Source: Talinum fruticosum (lineage: Eukaryota; Streptophyta; Magnoliopsida; Caryophyllales; Talinaceae). From it: a DNA stretch of 64,000 bases. The notes beneath the pieces were generated by a model, which saw only the letters and a list, made by a program, of their open reading frames with translations, searched no databases and had not been told where the DNA came from. Every line of letters begins with the position of its first letter. Positions within the stretch are counted from its first letter, which is position 1. Both the position numbers and the translations under genes were made by a program. Below are positions 1 through 12,403 of the stretch, one piece after another. The DNA is taken from assembly GCA_021018815.1 (NCBI GenBank), contig JAITYX010000008.1:6942001-7006000 (forward strand). Direction: 5' to 3'.

Positions 1-210
1 GGTTTATGTCCTCAAATTTGTTGGTTATTTTTCTCTTATTAAGATGTTTTTGTATTGATAATATGATGGGTATGATATGACTGCTTAAATAAACAGGATT
101 ACGGATCGACTAGCGAATATTAATTATGTATACATATCGAGTTGTTAGAGTTGTATAGGTATGAAAGGATGATGTCGATGTGTTGTGGTCAAGATTTTTC
201 AAACCTTGAT

Positions 211-261
211 AAAATTTTTAGGCCATGGAAGATAAGGCCAAGGCCATGGCCTAAAAATTTT
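211..261. repeat. Perfect 18-bp inverted repeat (hairpin)
   Basis: The arms 211-228 and 244-261 are exact reverse complements around a 15-base spacer. Each arm contains the palindrome GGCCATGG next to an A/T run. It lies at the left edge of a block rich in the word gagacc. It may be a terminal or subterminal part of an unrecognised DNA transposon; no gene is attached to it. Confidence 0.6.
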
Positions 262-478
262 TAAATCGAACAAAAAGTTGGTCGCTAATTTTATTTAGAG
301 ATTGATAATTGAGATCGAACTGAATCCATCTCAATTGCGACCAAAATTTTGAGACCAAAATACAAAACAGATTCTAATTGAAACTAAATTTAGAGACTGA
401 ACTTCTTGAACTCAAATTGAGACCAAATTTGGAGACCAAAAAGTGTTATGCGTCTCAATTAGAGACCTAAATATTTTC
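262..478. repeat. gagacc-rich dispersed repeat, second copy near 3335-3392
   Basis: This block has many variants of gagacc/gagactga in A/T-rich spacers, a pattern seen in subterminal regions of plant class II elements. A stretch near 341-405 (gagaccaaaatacaaaac, then attctaattga) recurs with few changes near 3338-3390. I could not define termini or a target duplication, so the family is not assigned. Confidence 0.4.
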
Positions 479-643
479 ATTGTCAATTTTTCTTAAACTT
501 TTTATGCCCATTGCCTTTTCGACTCACAAAAACAAAAGGAGGGTTTCGAGAGCCTGCTCCAACATAATTGTCATCGCCCGCCCGCCCGCCCTTCATGTCG
601 ACTATTGCCGGCGTCACCACACCCTCCGGGCATCGGTGTGCAA

Positions 644-646
<3 letters not shown>

Positions 647-674
<28 letters not shown>
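647..674 (+). repeat. (CT)n microsatellite
   Basis: An uninterrupted CT run just left of the CACTA-like insertion. With the GC-rich stretch before it (575-640) it resembles a plant 5' leader, so the element may have landed in the leader of an old gene. The small frames here look like chance. Confidence 0.8.
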
Positions 675-708
675 GCCTTTTCTCTGTCACCATTTCTCTC
701 TTAAATTA

Positions 709-2818
709 TACTATTATAAGAACCATCTTTTATTACGGTTCAAATGATCTTTTATTACGGTTCAAATGACCTTTTATTACAGCTTGGAAGACGTAATTTA
801 TGTGAGCATATTAGGTAATTATCTTTTACTACGGTTCAAAACTATAATAAAAGAAGATTTATTGATGGTTCTTTGGACGAACTATAGTGAAAGGTTGGGT
901 CAAACAAGCCTTTTACTATGATTTTTGGACGAACCGTAATCGAAGACTTGTTAAACAAGCGTTTGACTACGGTCCGTCCAAAGAATTGTAGTAAAAACTA
1001 ACCTCCGAAACGAAGTTCTTTCTTTCAAAACAAAACAATTTCTTACAAATGGGCAAGGGACAGGGGCTTGGTTAAATTATAGAAAATTGTCATAAATTTA
1101 TATGAACCTACCGTAAAAATTTTGGGAATTTTAAACCATTCATGTAGTCACGAAAATTCAAATAATGAGCAAAAATGGGAAAAATCTACGCATAATCATG
1201 TTTCAATATTCCGAACGTTTTCCTTCTAACTCAACTCAAGATAAATTCACCACAATCCCAAAACATGCAACTCGGGATTTAGGAAAATCAAACTAAAAAT
1301 GCTATATAGGGTGCTTAATCGGACCTTAAAATTCAAAATTTAAAAATAGAAGAAAGAGGACCTGCAATGGACATAAGTGGTAGTCAAGCCATCAATGGAG
1401 AACTAAGAGCTTAAAATTCTTAAACCGCTTTGCTATCAACTCAAGCCCCCATCCCTTTTCTCCTTCAACCACGGACTCGACGTTAATACCTATGCCGATA
1501 ACAAGCCAAATTTGAAACAAGAGGCAAATTTTTACATATCAAAAATAAAAGCTTGAATATCGTCAACAAAAAGCATAATTAAAGCCCTATCAAAGAGGAA
1601 ATTGAATCGGTGAATGTATGATATAATCACGTCAATTGAAGGAAGAAATCGGAAATACATGTCCCATCAACTTATGAAAGAGGCTAAGAAATTTATGAAA
1701 CAAAATTGTTAGACATTTGAGAAGAAAAACATAAACAAAATGAAGAGATTTCCCTAGAAATTGCATTCGCTAAAGTAAGAGGGAATGATGAAGAAGACCG
1801 ATGGCTCTTCCTGTCTCTCTCGGTCGATATTTAAAGTCGGATCTAAATGGATTTGCTGAAAGAAGGACTAATGAAGATGAAGAAGATGAAGATAGATATG
1901 AAAGGATGAGGATGGACATGGAGATGAAGCTGAGTGAGTGACGAAATACGGAGATTTTAAGGTGAGGAAGAGGAGACCTCGAAAATGGAGAACTGAAACA
2001 TGTTACCTATTACTACGGTTTGGTCAGCAAACTAATGTAATAGGTCAACCAAAGGGTCTATGACTACGATTGGTCAAGCCAACCGTAGTAATAGGTATCA
2101 CCTCCGTAAATAAAACTTTCTACTTCAAGAAAAAAATCAATTTCCTTCAAAAATTCATAACACATAATATACTCATCCAAAATTCATCAAAAATTACAAA
2201 AATTTCACAAATTCATATGACTTTGCAATAAAAATTTAGAAAATTTGAACCATCCATGGAGTCATAAAAATTCAAACAAGTGAGCGTAAACAAGTAAAAA
2301 TATATACACCATAGCAATAGGTCATCCACTTGACCTATTACTATGGTTGGTCAGCCCACGGTTGTAATAGGTCAAGCAAAGGACCTATTACTACGGTTGG
2401 TCAAGTCAATCTTAGTAATAATTCTCATCCCCTTAATAGAACTTTCTGCTCCAAAATAGAACAATTTCCTTCAAAAAGTTATAACACAAAATTTACTCAT
2501 CCAAAATTCATCAAAAATTACAGAAATTTTCATAAATCTATATGAATCTGCAGAAAAAATTTCAAGCATTTTAAATCATCCATGGAGTCACAAAAGTTCA
2601 AACTGTGAAAAAAATAGAAAAAATCTGCGTAATCGACCTATTACTCGGCTGTCAAGCCAACCATAGTAATAGGTAAAGTCAAGGATCTATTACTATAGTT
2701 CTTCCTTATAATTGTAGTAATAGGTCTTTTACAAAAATATCACCGTCTCATTTTTTAGTACGATTTTTGTTATAACCGTATAAAAAAATCCGTAGTTAAA
2801 GTCATGATTGTACTAGTG
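709..2818. mobile_element. Non-autonomous CACTA (En/Spm)-like element
   Basis: The right end, read inward on the minus strand, begins CACTAGTACAATCATGAC, the classic CACTA terminus. The left end begins TACTATTATAAGAACC and matches it imperfectly over about 30 bases up to a shared TTACGG/CTACGG. Both sides carry a TTA 3-bp duplication (706-708 and 2819-2821). The interior is packed with subterminal repeats in both orientations: the TTACTACGGTT word and its complement AACCGTAGTAA, often as back-to-back pairs near 2010-2100, 2325-2420 and 2635-2735. No transposase frame is seen, so it would need a partner in trans. The first left base is T rather than C, so the left boundary is less certain. Confidence 0.6.
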
Positions 2819-2821
2819 TTA

Positions 2822-3847
2822 AGGCTGCGAAAATGTTAATGTTGTTGTTTTCCGGCAGTGCAGGCATCCATCTCATCTTCTCCCTCACTTCTCCGACGAC
2901 CGACACGACCCCTCAACAAAGATTAAGTAAGTATGCATTCCTTCCTTCTTTAAAATTGTGTGTACTTAGGATTTGGGGAAGTTTAATTCATGTTTAATTT
3001 GTGATCATTACTTTTTTTTTTTGTTCAATGGCTGCTTAACTAGAGATTCTGATTGAATATGAAACATTAGAAATTCATCGGTGACGATTTGACTTTGACA
3101 AAAAGTTAGGGTTTTGTGCAATTGGGTTTTTGCTGACATGTAAGAGAAATGGTCATTGATAAATGTATGTGGAGCTACATTGGATATGGTAAATGGAGAC
3201 ATTACCATATATGCCTTCCATGTTTCGTGTAGGTGTCTTTTTCAAGTGCTTGGAAGAACCCTGGACAGCTCAATATGATGGAGGGATCATACAAGTCTGA
3301 GTTCAATGATGGCACCCGAGGTAGGATGAAATTGTTGATATTTGAGACCGAAATACAAAACGGATTCTAATTGAGACCGAACTTATTGTATTCGGTTAAT
3401 CAGATTTTGTGATCGAAGAAGATTGGAGAGGGACAACAATGGAGGGGTTGGAGGTTAGAGTGGGTTACCTGGCTGATGCCGACGCTATGAAGATTTTGTG
3501 GGCTGGTGGTACCCATGAATTTCAAACCGCCGATCGTATGCTTCTGATCCTGTTTGTTTGTATTGTATTGTATCCCTCTCTTTCTCTCTCTTTTGAGTTT
3601 GTTTTTGTGCCTTGCATCAGTTGAATTTCCTGATTTTGTTTTTCTAGTCTTTAATTATACCATTATTGTTAGAACTTGAGCTGTCGAAGTTTTTATTTTA
3701 ATGATTGAATTGTATAATAATTGCTGTCTTGTTTGAAAATCGAAAGGTTTCTGATGTGTAGATCTGGGTTTACTAGGTCAATTGTGGAAATAAAATTCTT
3801 ATTTGAGGCTATATTCTTCGAATTAATGTCATCTTGATTGTTTCAAG
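2822..3847 (+). other. Possible decayed gene segment, unidentified
   Basis: This stretch has exon-like pieces without a continuous frame: a GC-richer, leader-like stretch ending in a good donor near 2928-2935 (AA|GTAAGT), a piece after an acceptor-like GTAG near 3230, and a purine-rich piece near 3410-3540. I recognise no protein family. Confidence 0.25.
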
Positions 3848-4066
3848 GAGAGTTTGTCACTCAACTTCAGGATGAACTATAAACAACCTATCTCGCATCC
3901 GTTCAACTAAAGAAGAGTTTAGTACGACTCGAGAAGAATTAAATATTGTTAGAAGGGAACTTGATGAACCAAGGTGCAATATTCGAGAGCTTGTTGCTCG
4001 ATTTGATAGCTTCTCGGAGAAACTTGGCCACCCCATGCGTTTCAACAACTCTGAAAGCTCATCTTA
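3848..4066 (+). pseudogene. Coiled-coil exon remnant, possibly transposon-derived
   Basis: After an acceptor-like TTTCAAG, one frame reads EFVTQLQDEL and stops; another frame continues with LSRIRSTKEEF, a run of Glu/Arg/Leu heptads, and ends in NSESSS and a stop at about 4066. It looks like a charged coiled-coil C-terminus interrupted by a frame change. Such tails are common in proteins encoded by plant En/Spm-type elements, which would fit the CACTA element next door, but the link is inference. An old host gene is equally possible. Confidence 0.3.
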
Positions 4067-4562
4067 GGAATCAGTATGCGTGGTTGTAACATTTATGTTT
4101 ACTATTGTTAGTTTCGTAGTATACTTAGAACTCTTCTAAATGTGATTGTCGGGAACTTAAACCGTAGATGTTGCTTATGCTTATTGGAAAAATGTGATTG
4201 TTATTTGTAAACAACTTTGGAAGTTTGTATATGGTTATTTTGGTGGATGAAATTGTTCATCTTATTACGGTTTATATACCAAAGTTATAGCATATTTTCA
4301 TTGTGCAATGAACCATTTTGTATAGCAAGTTTCTGGTTAGGAAAATAAATAAAAGACACAATATTTTTTAAAAAATTGGCAAATTTGAAATCGACTATGC
4401 CTTTGATCTCAATAACTACGCACGCACAATACTCCATTAATTTCAATAGTTACACACGCACGCTAAAATAGGGAAAACTTATTTTAGTAAGTGGCTTTAT
4501 TAAGCATATACTTGTTGAGAGAAAATGGAGGAGTAGAAGTGTACTACGTCCATCAGCATCAA

Positions 4563-4758
4563 GGGCTATGGAAAGATTCATAATCCATTGGTGATGAGAG
4601 TGCGCTAAAAACCAAGTCTTTTTGGCAAAGGGGCAATGAAAAATAGACTATCAAATGTCTCAATGTCCACTTTGACATAAAGGGCAAATAGCATCTATAT
4701 TCATTCTCCTCTCAATTAAAGCTCCTCTTATTTGAAGCCCATTGTTGAAATTTGTCAT
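4563..4758 (-). pseudogene. LINE remnant: zinc-finger (zf-RVT) region
   Basis: Minus-strand translation gives RMNIDAICPLCQSGH, then several stops, then FHCPFAKKTW. This is the pattern of the zf-RVT domain that follows the reverse transcriptase of plant LINEs: CPxC, then His, then a C-P-F-A-K-x-x-W motif. Three stops lie within it, so it is dead. No reverse transcriptase core, tail or target duplication is visible around it. Confidence 0.65.
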
Positions 4759-6860
4759 AAGAAAATCTTCAAGTTAGCTGAGATATTAGTTTTTCAGATC
4801 TAATTTCCTTTCCATGTGTCAGATCCATCAAAATAATGATATATCTATTTTTTTACCAAACAACGGAAAATTAAAAAATTATGTTTTCGAAAAACATTTT
4901 CCTCCAACTAAACACAACCATATATTAATATCATTTCTGTTTCATAGAATAACAACGGAATGGAAATGAAACATGCAATCTAATTAAATCATGATTAGCT
5001 TTGAAACTGATCCCCTCCACCCCCAAAAAAATAAAAAATTAAAAGGAGAAATAATTAAGGAAGAATAGACATTGTACCAAAGGGAATATTTCTCATGACC
5101 ACATAATATATAAACAAAATAAATGTACTAATTAAAACATAAAAGCCTCTCTATGATTAGCAAATGATAATCAATGATTCCTAAAAAAAAAAAAAATTGG
5201 AGTTGATGTGTCATAATTTGAGCATATGTCTCCTAATTACAAGTTTTATTTACTTGAATAAAGGTTATGGTTTGTCATATTCCCCTAATTAAGCCATGTG
5301 AAACCCTAATCTAACGGGACAAATTAATCAACATGTTTTAGTAAACTATTTGCCATGACAAATAATACTTTTTTTTTTTTTTAATATTCAAGTGCATAAA
5401 GGAAGTATTTCTCTATAACACATACATATGATCATTCTCATTGCCCTTTGTATTAAAATTTTTGGATGAATTTGGGTAATACCAAAATAATTTTAGTGTG
5501 ATTTTACATGTAGGTTAGGTAGGATTTATCGTACTCTTTGATCAATACAATTTGGGTAATACAAGCATAAAAAATCGTCTTTAACATGAAGGATAAGTTA
5601 ATCATATCAAGAACAACTCAATTCAAAAGTTTTATTATCTTCGTGAACATAATTATGTTTTTAAGGATTGAGCTAATAGATAGCAAACTCAAACTTGATC
5701 TAATAAGCTTGAGATGACATGATCTAATTAACGAGCTACATTTGCTCTTCTTTATCATATTGTGATCCTTACTCGTAATATCGATACGAAAATATTATAA
5801 CAAATGCATTTATTTGCTCCACTAAATTATGAAACTCCGCCAAAAGTATCATAGTTTATTTATTTAAAAATTTAAACGCTCATCAACAAATTTTTCAAGC
5901 TTCTAAATGTTGGAGGTATTTTTTTACGAATTTCAAAATTTATCCACAAATAACAGAGTTTTTCTGCAAAACTTAGAGCTTTTTCTAGTAAAAACTTTAA
6001 AACGTTATTATAAATTTAAAAACTTATTTATTTACTCATTGTTAACTAAGAAGAAGTAATCGCGTTAATTGAACCATTCATACACCACATGCATTTGCAC
6101 CTAATTAAAAATAAGTCTATTGAAATGAAATTTAAGTGACGTATGTCGATATTAACTCAATCTAAATTTAATTTATCCGAATATAATTCAATTCAAAATT
6201 AGCATAATTTAAATTAAATCGAAGAATTTATTTGCGGGGTCTAAACAAGGGGATATTTTGGCCATTTGCTTTTTACCAGCAAGGGAGGGTAGAAAATGGA
6301 GAGGCAGGCATGGGATGTACATGTCTTGGCAAAGCCGGACCAATCACTGGAGTCCGTTACGCTCACGACGTCAAATCTCGCTGCCCTCCCCTCCCAATGA
6401 GAATGTCTTCTTTTCGCCACGCTGAAAGCGACACGCCCACTCTTTCTTTTTCTTTTTTTTTCCGGCACCTCATTATCCTCACGCTCCTCTTCCTCCGTAC
6501 TTCTCACTTGCTCTTTCCACTGTTTTTTTCTTCAGCCTTTTTTAATAAAAAAATCAAATACTTTTTTTTTCCTCGTCATGTGCTAAATGAATATCTCGGG
6601 TCATTAGGTACGGTTTCATTTAATACTAACTTATAACTTTACAGCTTCTTACGATCTTTTATAACTATTTTACAACTGTTTATAACATTTTACAGCTACT
6701 GTTCCTTATAATTAAATAAAATAGAGTGAAAAAGGTCTACATTCCTTTCTGCACTAAAGTTTTATCACTCCCCTTCCACCGCCCCCTAAAAACCATGGAT
6801 TTTTTTGAAAAGATATCCATACGGCTTAAATTATGTTAATTTCGGCACCTGTGATATAAA
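4759..6860. other. AT-rich intergenic DNA
   Basis: I see no supported gene here. The segment is mostly A/T-rich with short homopolymers. A GC-richer island at 6232-6480 has open frames on both strands (134 and 88 codons), but they show no recognisable domain, their composition is Ser/Phe/Arg-biased, and they overlap each other. Confidence 0.5.
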
Positions 6861-6972
6861 ATACGAGTCAGCAATATAAGAGAGAAAGAGGGAGAGGACA
6901 GTGGCATAGTTGGTGGGTGGCGAAAGGCCCGCTGTAAAAGAAAGCAAATGAGAGAGAGAGGGAGGGTTCACG

Positions 6973-6990
6973 CGTGTGGGCCCACACGTG
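6973..6990. promoter_or_regulatory. 16-bp palindrome with site II and G-box motifs
   Basis: CGTGTGGGCCCACACG (6973-6988) is a perfect palindrome holding TGGGCC and GGCCCA (site II-type) in its centre. It runs into CACGTG (6985-6990), a G-box. A bZIP-like GACGTCA lies about 25 bases on. The surrounding 150 bases are GA-rich and GC-richer than the flanks. This looks like promoter-type DNA, but no gene start is supported nearby; the HD-ZIP start is 6.8 kb away. Confidence 0.4.
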
Positions 6991-8274
6991 ATCGGATCTG
7001 TGGTGTGGTGAAGACGTCAACCACACGCCAGGGCCCGCACGGTGGCCCTTCTATTTTCTCTCTCATAAGCAATCCGCTACTCTGTACTATTGTTTTCCTT
7101 TAAATAACAAAATGTCAAAATATTACTATTTTTCTTCCATACTTTTTTTTTTGTCACTTCCTTTCCACCTTTTTTTTCCTTTTTTTTTCAATTTTCTTCG
7201 ATTCCTTTTGATTTATACTGTTACTTTCGATATTTAATTATATTTCAACTACTTAAGAGTAATAACTAATAATGTATTGCTATTCTTTAATACATAAACA
7301 AAGATTAGTAACCAACAAAGTGTTAATTAGTGTATTGGCGGCCTTAACTTAAACATTCGTGTCTTTATAAAGGGATTAAGCGTTTAGTCAAACCAAAACA
7401 TAAAAAAAGATGACTAGTTAATAGAGTCGTGATCGGACTTATTCAAAAATGAAGACGATAACTTAAAAGATGTACTCCTTATTATATTTATCTATAAACA
7501 CTACTTGTATCATAAATTGATGTGAGTTTATATATAGATCCAACTATGTCGCTCAAGTCAATATATAAAGTGAAAATTATAAGATTCTAGGAAGGAAGAA
7601 GGATTGCGTTATAAGTTGCGATGAATCTAGTATACAGTTATATTACTATACTTTCAACTAAGTCAACTAATATGTGTGTGAGGCATATGAAAAGTTTGGT
7701 ACTCCTAAATTTTGTGGGTATGTTTCTATAATTAGCTACTTTAAAATCAATTACCGACAATTAGTTGTCTTATATCTATTAAAAATCAATGATTAATATT
7801 TTGTAGTTAATTTACAACTCTAAGTATGATTAAAGAGGCGATCCCTTTTTTTTAAAGAATAAAGACTAATGTAAACAAAATTCTTATATTTTTTTTATCA
7901 ATTTATACTAATTTTTAAAAATTTTACCAGCTTAAATTATTTGGTACACATTAATTCAATAAACTCTTAACGTCTCACAGACACTTTTCTACTTTTTCGC
8001 ACTATGGATATATATACATAGTGAAAAAGTAGAAACGTGTTTTTGTTATGAACATAGGGTTATGTTATATGGTTGAAATGTAAAGGATGAGTCCACTAGG
8101 AGTTGTCCGGAAGTGAAGCGTTAATCTCAATTTAACCATAATTCCTACATTAACACCAATAATTTCTTAATTTAGTAGTCAAAATTAAGATCTTGGGTAC
8201 ATTAAACCCCGTGTTCGATTCTTTCCTCTCCCTTGTAATGTGATTGTAGTACAACCTTTGTGGTTCATATGGAC

Positions 8275-8302
<28 letters not shown>
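8275..8302 (+). repeat. Poly(A) tract, 28 bases
   Basis: An uninterrupted A run. It could be the tail of an old retroposed copy, but the sequence to its left shows no recognisable LINE, SINE or mRNA copy and no flanking duplication was found. Confidence 0.8.
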
Positions 8303-8305
<3 letters not shown>

Positions 8306-9425
8306 ACGTTAATTTGGTCACTTCACACCTTATTTAAAAAAAAATTACATATATATATTGTGTGATGATTTATGATAATGAAATGGACTTTTTTGGGCAT
8401 AAATATGTTTACATATATTATATGTGTTCATAAATTAATCATTGGAATTTTTGATTGCTAGGATGATGACATAGATAGCTTGCATTGACTCATCTGTTCG
8501 TTTTTTTTCCCTCCTGCAGACAGACTTTTCTTGTACTGCTGTGTTGAAATTCAGGAGCAAAATCATGAATTATTCTTTTTTGCTGGTTGACTATTTTTTG
8601 TGATGTTTATTTCTTTTAACATATTGAATAATATTTGTGAAATTAATAAGCGGGTGTTTGGAAATAAAATTTGATCCTTTAAGTAGTAATAAGTTCCCTT
8701 AATTTGTGTTTGGTTGGATTTTTAATGAATGATATTCGATTTCTAAAGGTATCAAATTCCTCCCAAATCCAAAAATTTTAATTTCTTCCATTTTTTAAAT
8801 GTCTTAAATCTCATTCCTCCATGGTAACATATTTTGATTTTTTTAGAAAAAGAAAAATATTCATGAAATCTCCTAGTCTTTGTTTTCTTCCATCTTTCAT
8901 CAATTTCATGAATAAAATCTTTATATCTTGTTGCAAGAGAACACTGTTTTATCAAGTCGTTGGAAAAGATACCCGAGACCCGGTAATTCGATGGTACATG
9001 AGGATTGTATGTCGTCCCTAAGCCAAGTTTCTTATTTTACCTTCATGCATGAGTTTTGATGTAGACCTCTTCCTCCGACTAGTAGAAAACTTATCATCGT
9101 TTCAATTTGGTTTCATTGTTGATTCTATTCTACTTAATTTTAACTATTTGATCCGAACGACCCCTTATAATTTTTGAACAAACTAAAATATTCATCATGA
9201 ACTCACAAAACTCATTGCAATCCTACGTGTAGGGTGAAGCTTTCGTGAGCGTAAGGCGGCTATTTGATCCTTGACGACCTTTTGCGTACACATTATTTTT
9301 TACTTACTAACATTATAAACCAGATAAATTTGAGTTTTAATTAGTTGTAAGGACGAGTATGCAGAAATTGTAAGAATGTAAGCTAAGGCCCTTTGGAGTA
9401 ACTTTACTAACCAATTAAATATTAC

Positions 9426-9757
9426 TGTTCGGTAAGTTAGTGTTTCAACAAACGTTTGTAATATTCTATAACGTTTTAAGTAGTGTTTTTGAAAATTAAC
9501 AATATTATCTTTTCACATTTAAAAGTAACGTTTTATATTTTTTGACAAAACATCGCTTTATTTAATTTATGTTCGACAAATTAATCTATATCATTTTAAG
9601 TCAATTTACAATAATCATCTAACACAACCACTAAATTTACCGAACACATTTATTCAACCACTCAATTGAACATCTATCGGCTAACAGCTTAAAATTTAAT
9701 AGCTATCGGATAATTAAACAGCTTATCCAATATTGAAAAAGTTTATTTTACCGAACA
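9426..9757. repeat. Possible MITE with TGTTCGGTAA arms
   Basis: TGTTCGGTAA at 9426-9435 is mirrored by TTACCGAACA at 9748-9757, with a further TTACCGAACA near 9637-9646. The interior is A/T-rich and non-coding. The arrangement fits a small non-autonomous DNA transposon about 0.33 kb long. I could not find a clear target duplication. Confidence 0.3.
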
Positions 9758-11829
9758 GATGTTAAAGTTAAATAAAATAAGGCTGAAAATGTACCCGCTT
9801 ATCTGATTAAATTTATAGTATCAACAAAATAAAATGGCCGATTAAAGACATTTATTAGTATGTACTTTTTTTTTTTGGTAGTTGGTTGCATTTAAACTTG
9901 AGCGGCTGTGGACTTCTAATTATCGAAAAGAAGTGAATAAAATAAGCTAATAATTAAAAAAAAAAAAAAACAAAGTAAAAGATTAGGTTTGAAAGATGGA
10001 TGCATGCAATCTCAAACTACTTGATGTTTTGGAATTATACAAAGTATTTAATATATATTTCTAATTCTGGTAAAGTTACTTTCAGGATTAATGACCATCA
10101 ACATGAGGACAAAAAATCAACTTTTCTACTCCTTTTTATCATTCTATTTACATATCCAAATAAATATATAATTAATTTATTCTGATAATAAAAATGGATT
10201 TGATAATGATGAAGTATAAATTAAGCATAAGATAATAAGAAAATGGAAAATAAAAATAAAAAATAAAAATGCAACGCAATGCAAGAGAAACAGGACTATA
10301 ACATCGAGGAGGCGCATGCAGAAGGTCTCCATTATTTTGTCCCTTTTATTATTTTCTCTCTCCTCCAGTTTTTCCCTTTTTCCTTGTTTCAGATTGATTC
10401 CCTCTTTCTCATGTAATTTAATTTAATTACTGAATTCATTAATATTTTTGTTATTAATTTTTGAGAATAATAAAAAATTAAAAGACAGAAAATGGAGGCA
10501 GGCAAAAATATAAATAAATAAAAAAAACAGACGATCCGCTTTTTTCCCTACTTACGCGTGACATGCTTTTTCCCTTTGCTTTTTGTTGAATGTTGAGGAT
10601 TTTTTTGTATTTTTTTTTATTTTTTAGGAGGTTGTTGTTGGAGTGGTCCTAATCAATTATCTTGCCATTATTTTGTTTTGTTTTAATTTTACCAAGTCAA
10701 CCTAAAAGTGTTTTATCCTCATTCCTTATTATATACTCTTTATTCCCTTCTTAGTGGAAGATTTTTTATAAAAAGTTTTACGGACTCTATCGGACGTATT
10801 TGTAACTGTTTATCACTCACTCTACTGCAGTTATTGGCGCTCCTTAGTACTTACCGCTGGTTTCAAACGGATTATATGTTAGTTAGTCTCCATCAATCCT
10901 TTTTTCATGGGAACATATGTAGATATTATATATTAAATTTTTATGGTCAAAAGTATAATTTTTTTAGATGAATAAATAAAATTATGACACCCGCTATGCT
11001 TATATGTTTGAATGATATTGATGTTTTGAAACGAAAAATGTGTCTATCACATCAATATATTGAAAGATGCCTATGCTAAGAATAATAGTTTGAACTATCT
11101 TCCTCGGATTTTTTAACCTAACTCGGAGCCACCTCTAAAATAGAAGTTTAGATAAATGGACTGCATTTACCCTTTAAAAAAGAATAATAATTTGGACAAT
11201 CAAAATAGAACTTTTGAAAGTTATTGTCATATCATATAAAACACATATAGTGAATTTACAAATTTATAATATATAAATTGGAAATGGGTAATATTTATTT
11301 TTAATCTACAAACCGGCAAGCTAAGGTTTCCAAGTCACGTCTTCTCATAGACACATGACAAGTGGTAGCATTTTCAACCCACAAAAAGTGCCAATGATAC
11401 AAATTTAGATTTTGCTTATTTTACAAGTTCAAAAAAGTCAGTAATTATGAGATTCAGGCTTTAATTCCAAAAACTTTAAAAAAATTCAAAGGGATCGATC
11501 TTAGAACATCAAATCATGAAAACTATATGAATTTAAAAATAATGTTTATATATGTAGGCAATTTATATATAGTAGTGGACTGTACTCATATTTATTCATA
11601 TCCAGAAAACGTTTTTTTTTTAATTTTTACAAGAAACTATTAGTGCTAAATATAAGTAAACATCTTATTTTATAAAAGATATATATATATATATATATAT
11701 TATTAAGTAAATATATATTTTTTTAAATGGTAAGACATCAACTAAAAAGCAACCCTTCTCTCAATGGTTCTACCTAAGTTGTTATCTATTAAAATGGACA
11801 GGAATGAAAAAGAAGGAAAAGAAACTCAA

Positions 11830-12066
11830 AACATAAAAGAGGGAACACAAAGACCGTATTTGGCTACTCAATTTGTAACTTTATTACTCTCTCAAAACAC
11901 TCGGTTGAATAAGAATTTGACGACAGCTCCGGAGGTAACAATGAGTATCCCGAATAAGAGTGTATATCTTCCAAGGTGGTTGGATCTTTCCCTTTATCGC
12001 CTTAATGACAATTTGATTGTCCCCTTCAAAAACAATTGATCGAAGCTTGCTTGAACTATTGTTCAT
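11830..12066 (-). pseudogene. RNase H-like (RVT_3) remnant
   Basis: Minus-strand translation contains FEGDNQIVIKAIKGKI and PWKIYTLIRD, then a Leu/Ile-rich strand and VLRE. After a frame change it continues SNKVTN, a stop, and VAKYG. This follows the plant RNase H-like (RVT_3) pattern: E-x-D-x-x-x-V-I, W-x-I, then FREANxxADWxA. The last conserved Trp is a stop and the N-terminal half is missing. It is a dead fragment of a LINE or of an RNase H-domain gene. Confidence 0.6.
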
Positions 12067-12374
12067 ACCCCATTATGCATTGTTGCCAAGTAAATAACTT
12101 TATTATTATATATGAGAATTAATTCTTTTGGGTCAAGAATATTTAAGGAAAAAGTCTTTTCAAGAAGTATACTTATAAAAATTTACACTTATTTTTTTCT
12201 TTTTGTCGGAATAAGTCCGATATTAACTCATTCAATACTTTATTGGCATTGAAAACTAAGGTTTGAAACATGTTTATTTATCTATCTCATATCCCCCTAG
12301 TCCCTTCATACAAAAAATAAATAAAAAAATAACTTCATAGATACGGTTAGTGATCAATTTTTGCCAACTATTTA

Positions 12375-12403
12375 TGACGTCAAATTTGGGTTTAATGACG
12401 TCA
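12375..12403. promoter_or_regulatory. Two TGACGTCA bZIP-type palindromes, 21 bp apart
   Basis: TGACGTCA occurs at 12375-12382 and again at 12396-12403, the second followed by CGT. Start-to-start spacing is 21 bases, close to two helical turns, so both would face the same side. They lie about 450 bp upstream of the TATA box of the HD-ZIP gene. The 8-bp core is a known binding site of plant bZIP (TGA/C-box) factors; a role in this promoter is inference. Confidence 0.45.

Larger units (their letters stand above)
7061..11829. other. AT-rich intergenic DNA
   Basis: No supported gene. It contains a 28-base A run (8275-8302), a TA run at 11679-11700, and short frames without domain similarity. The one structure I could define is an element-like inverted repeat at 9426-9757. 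Confidence 0.5.

Noticed and set aside
6232..6636. 134-codon plus-strand frame, with an 88-codon antisense frame
   Set aside because: Phe/Ser/Arg-biased composition from T- and CT-rich DNA, no domain, no clear promoter or splice structure.
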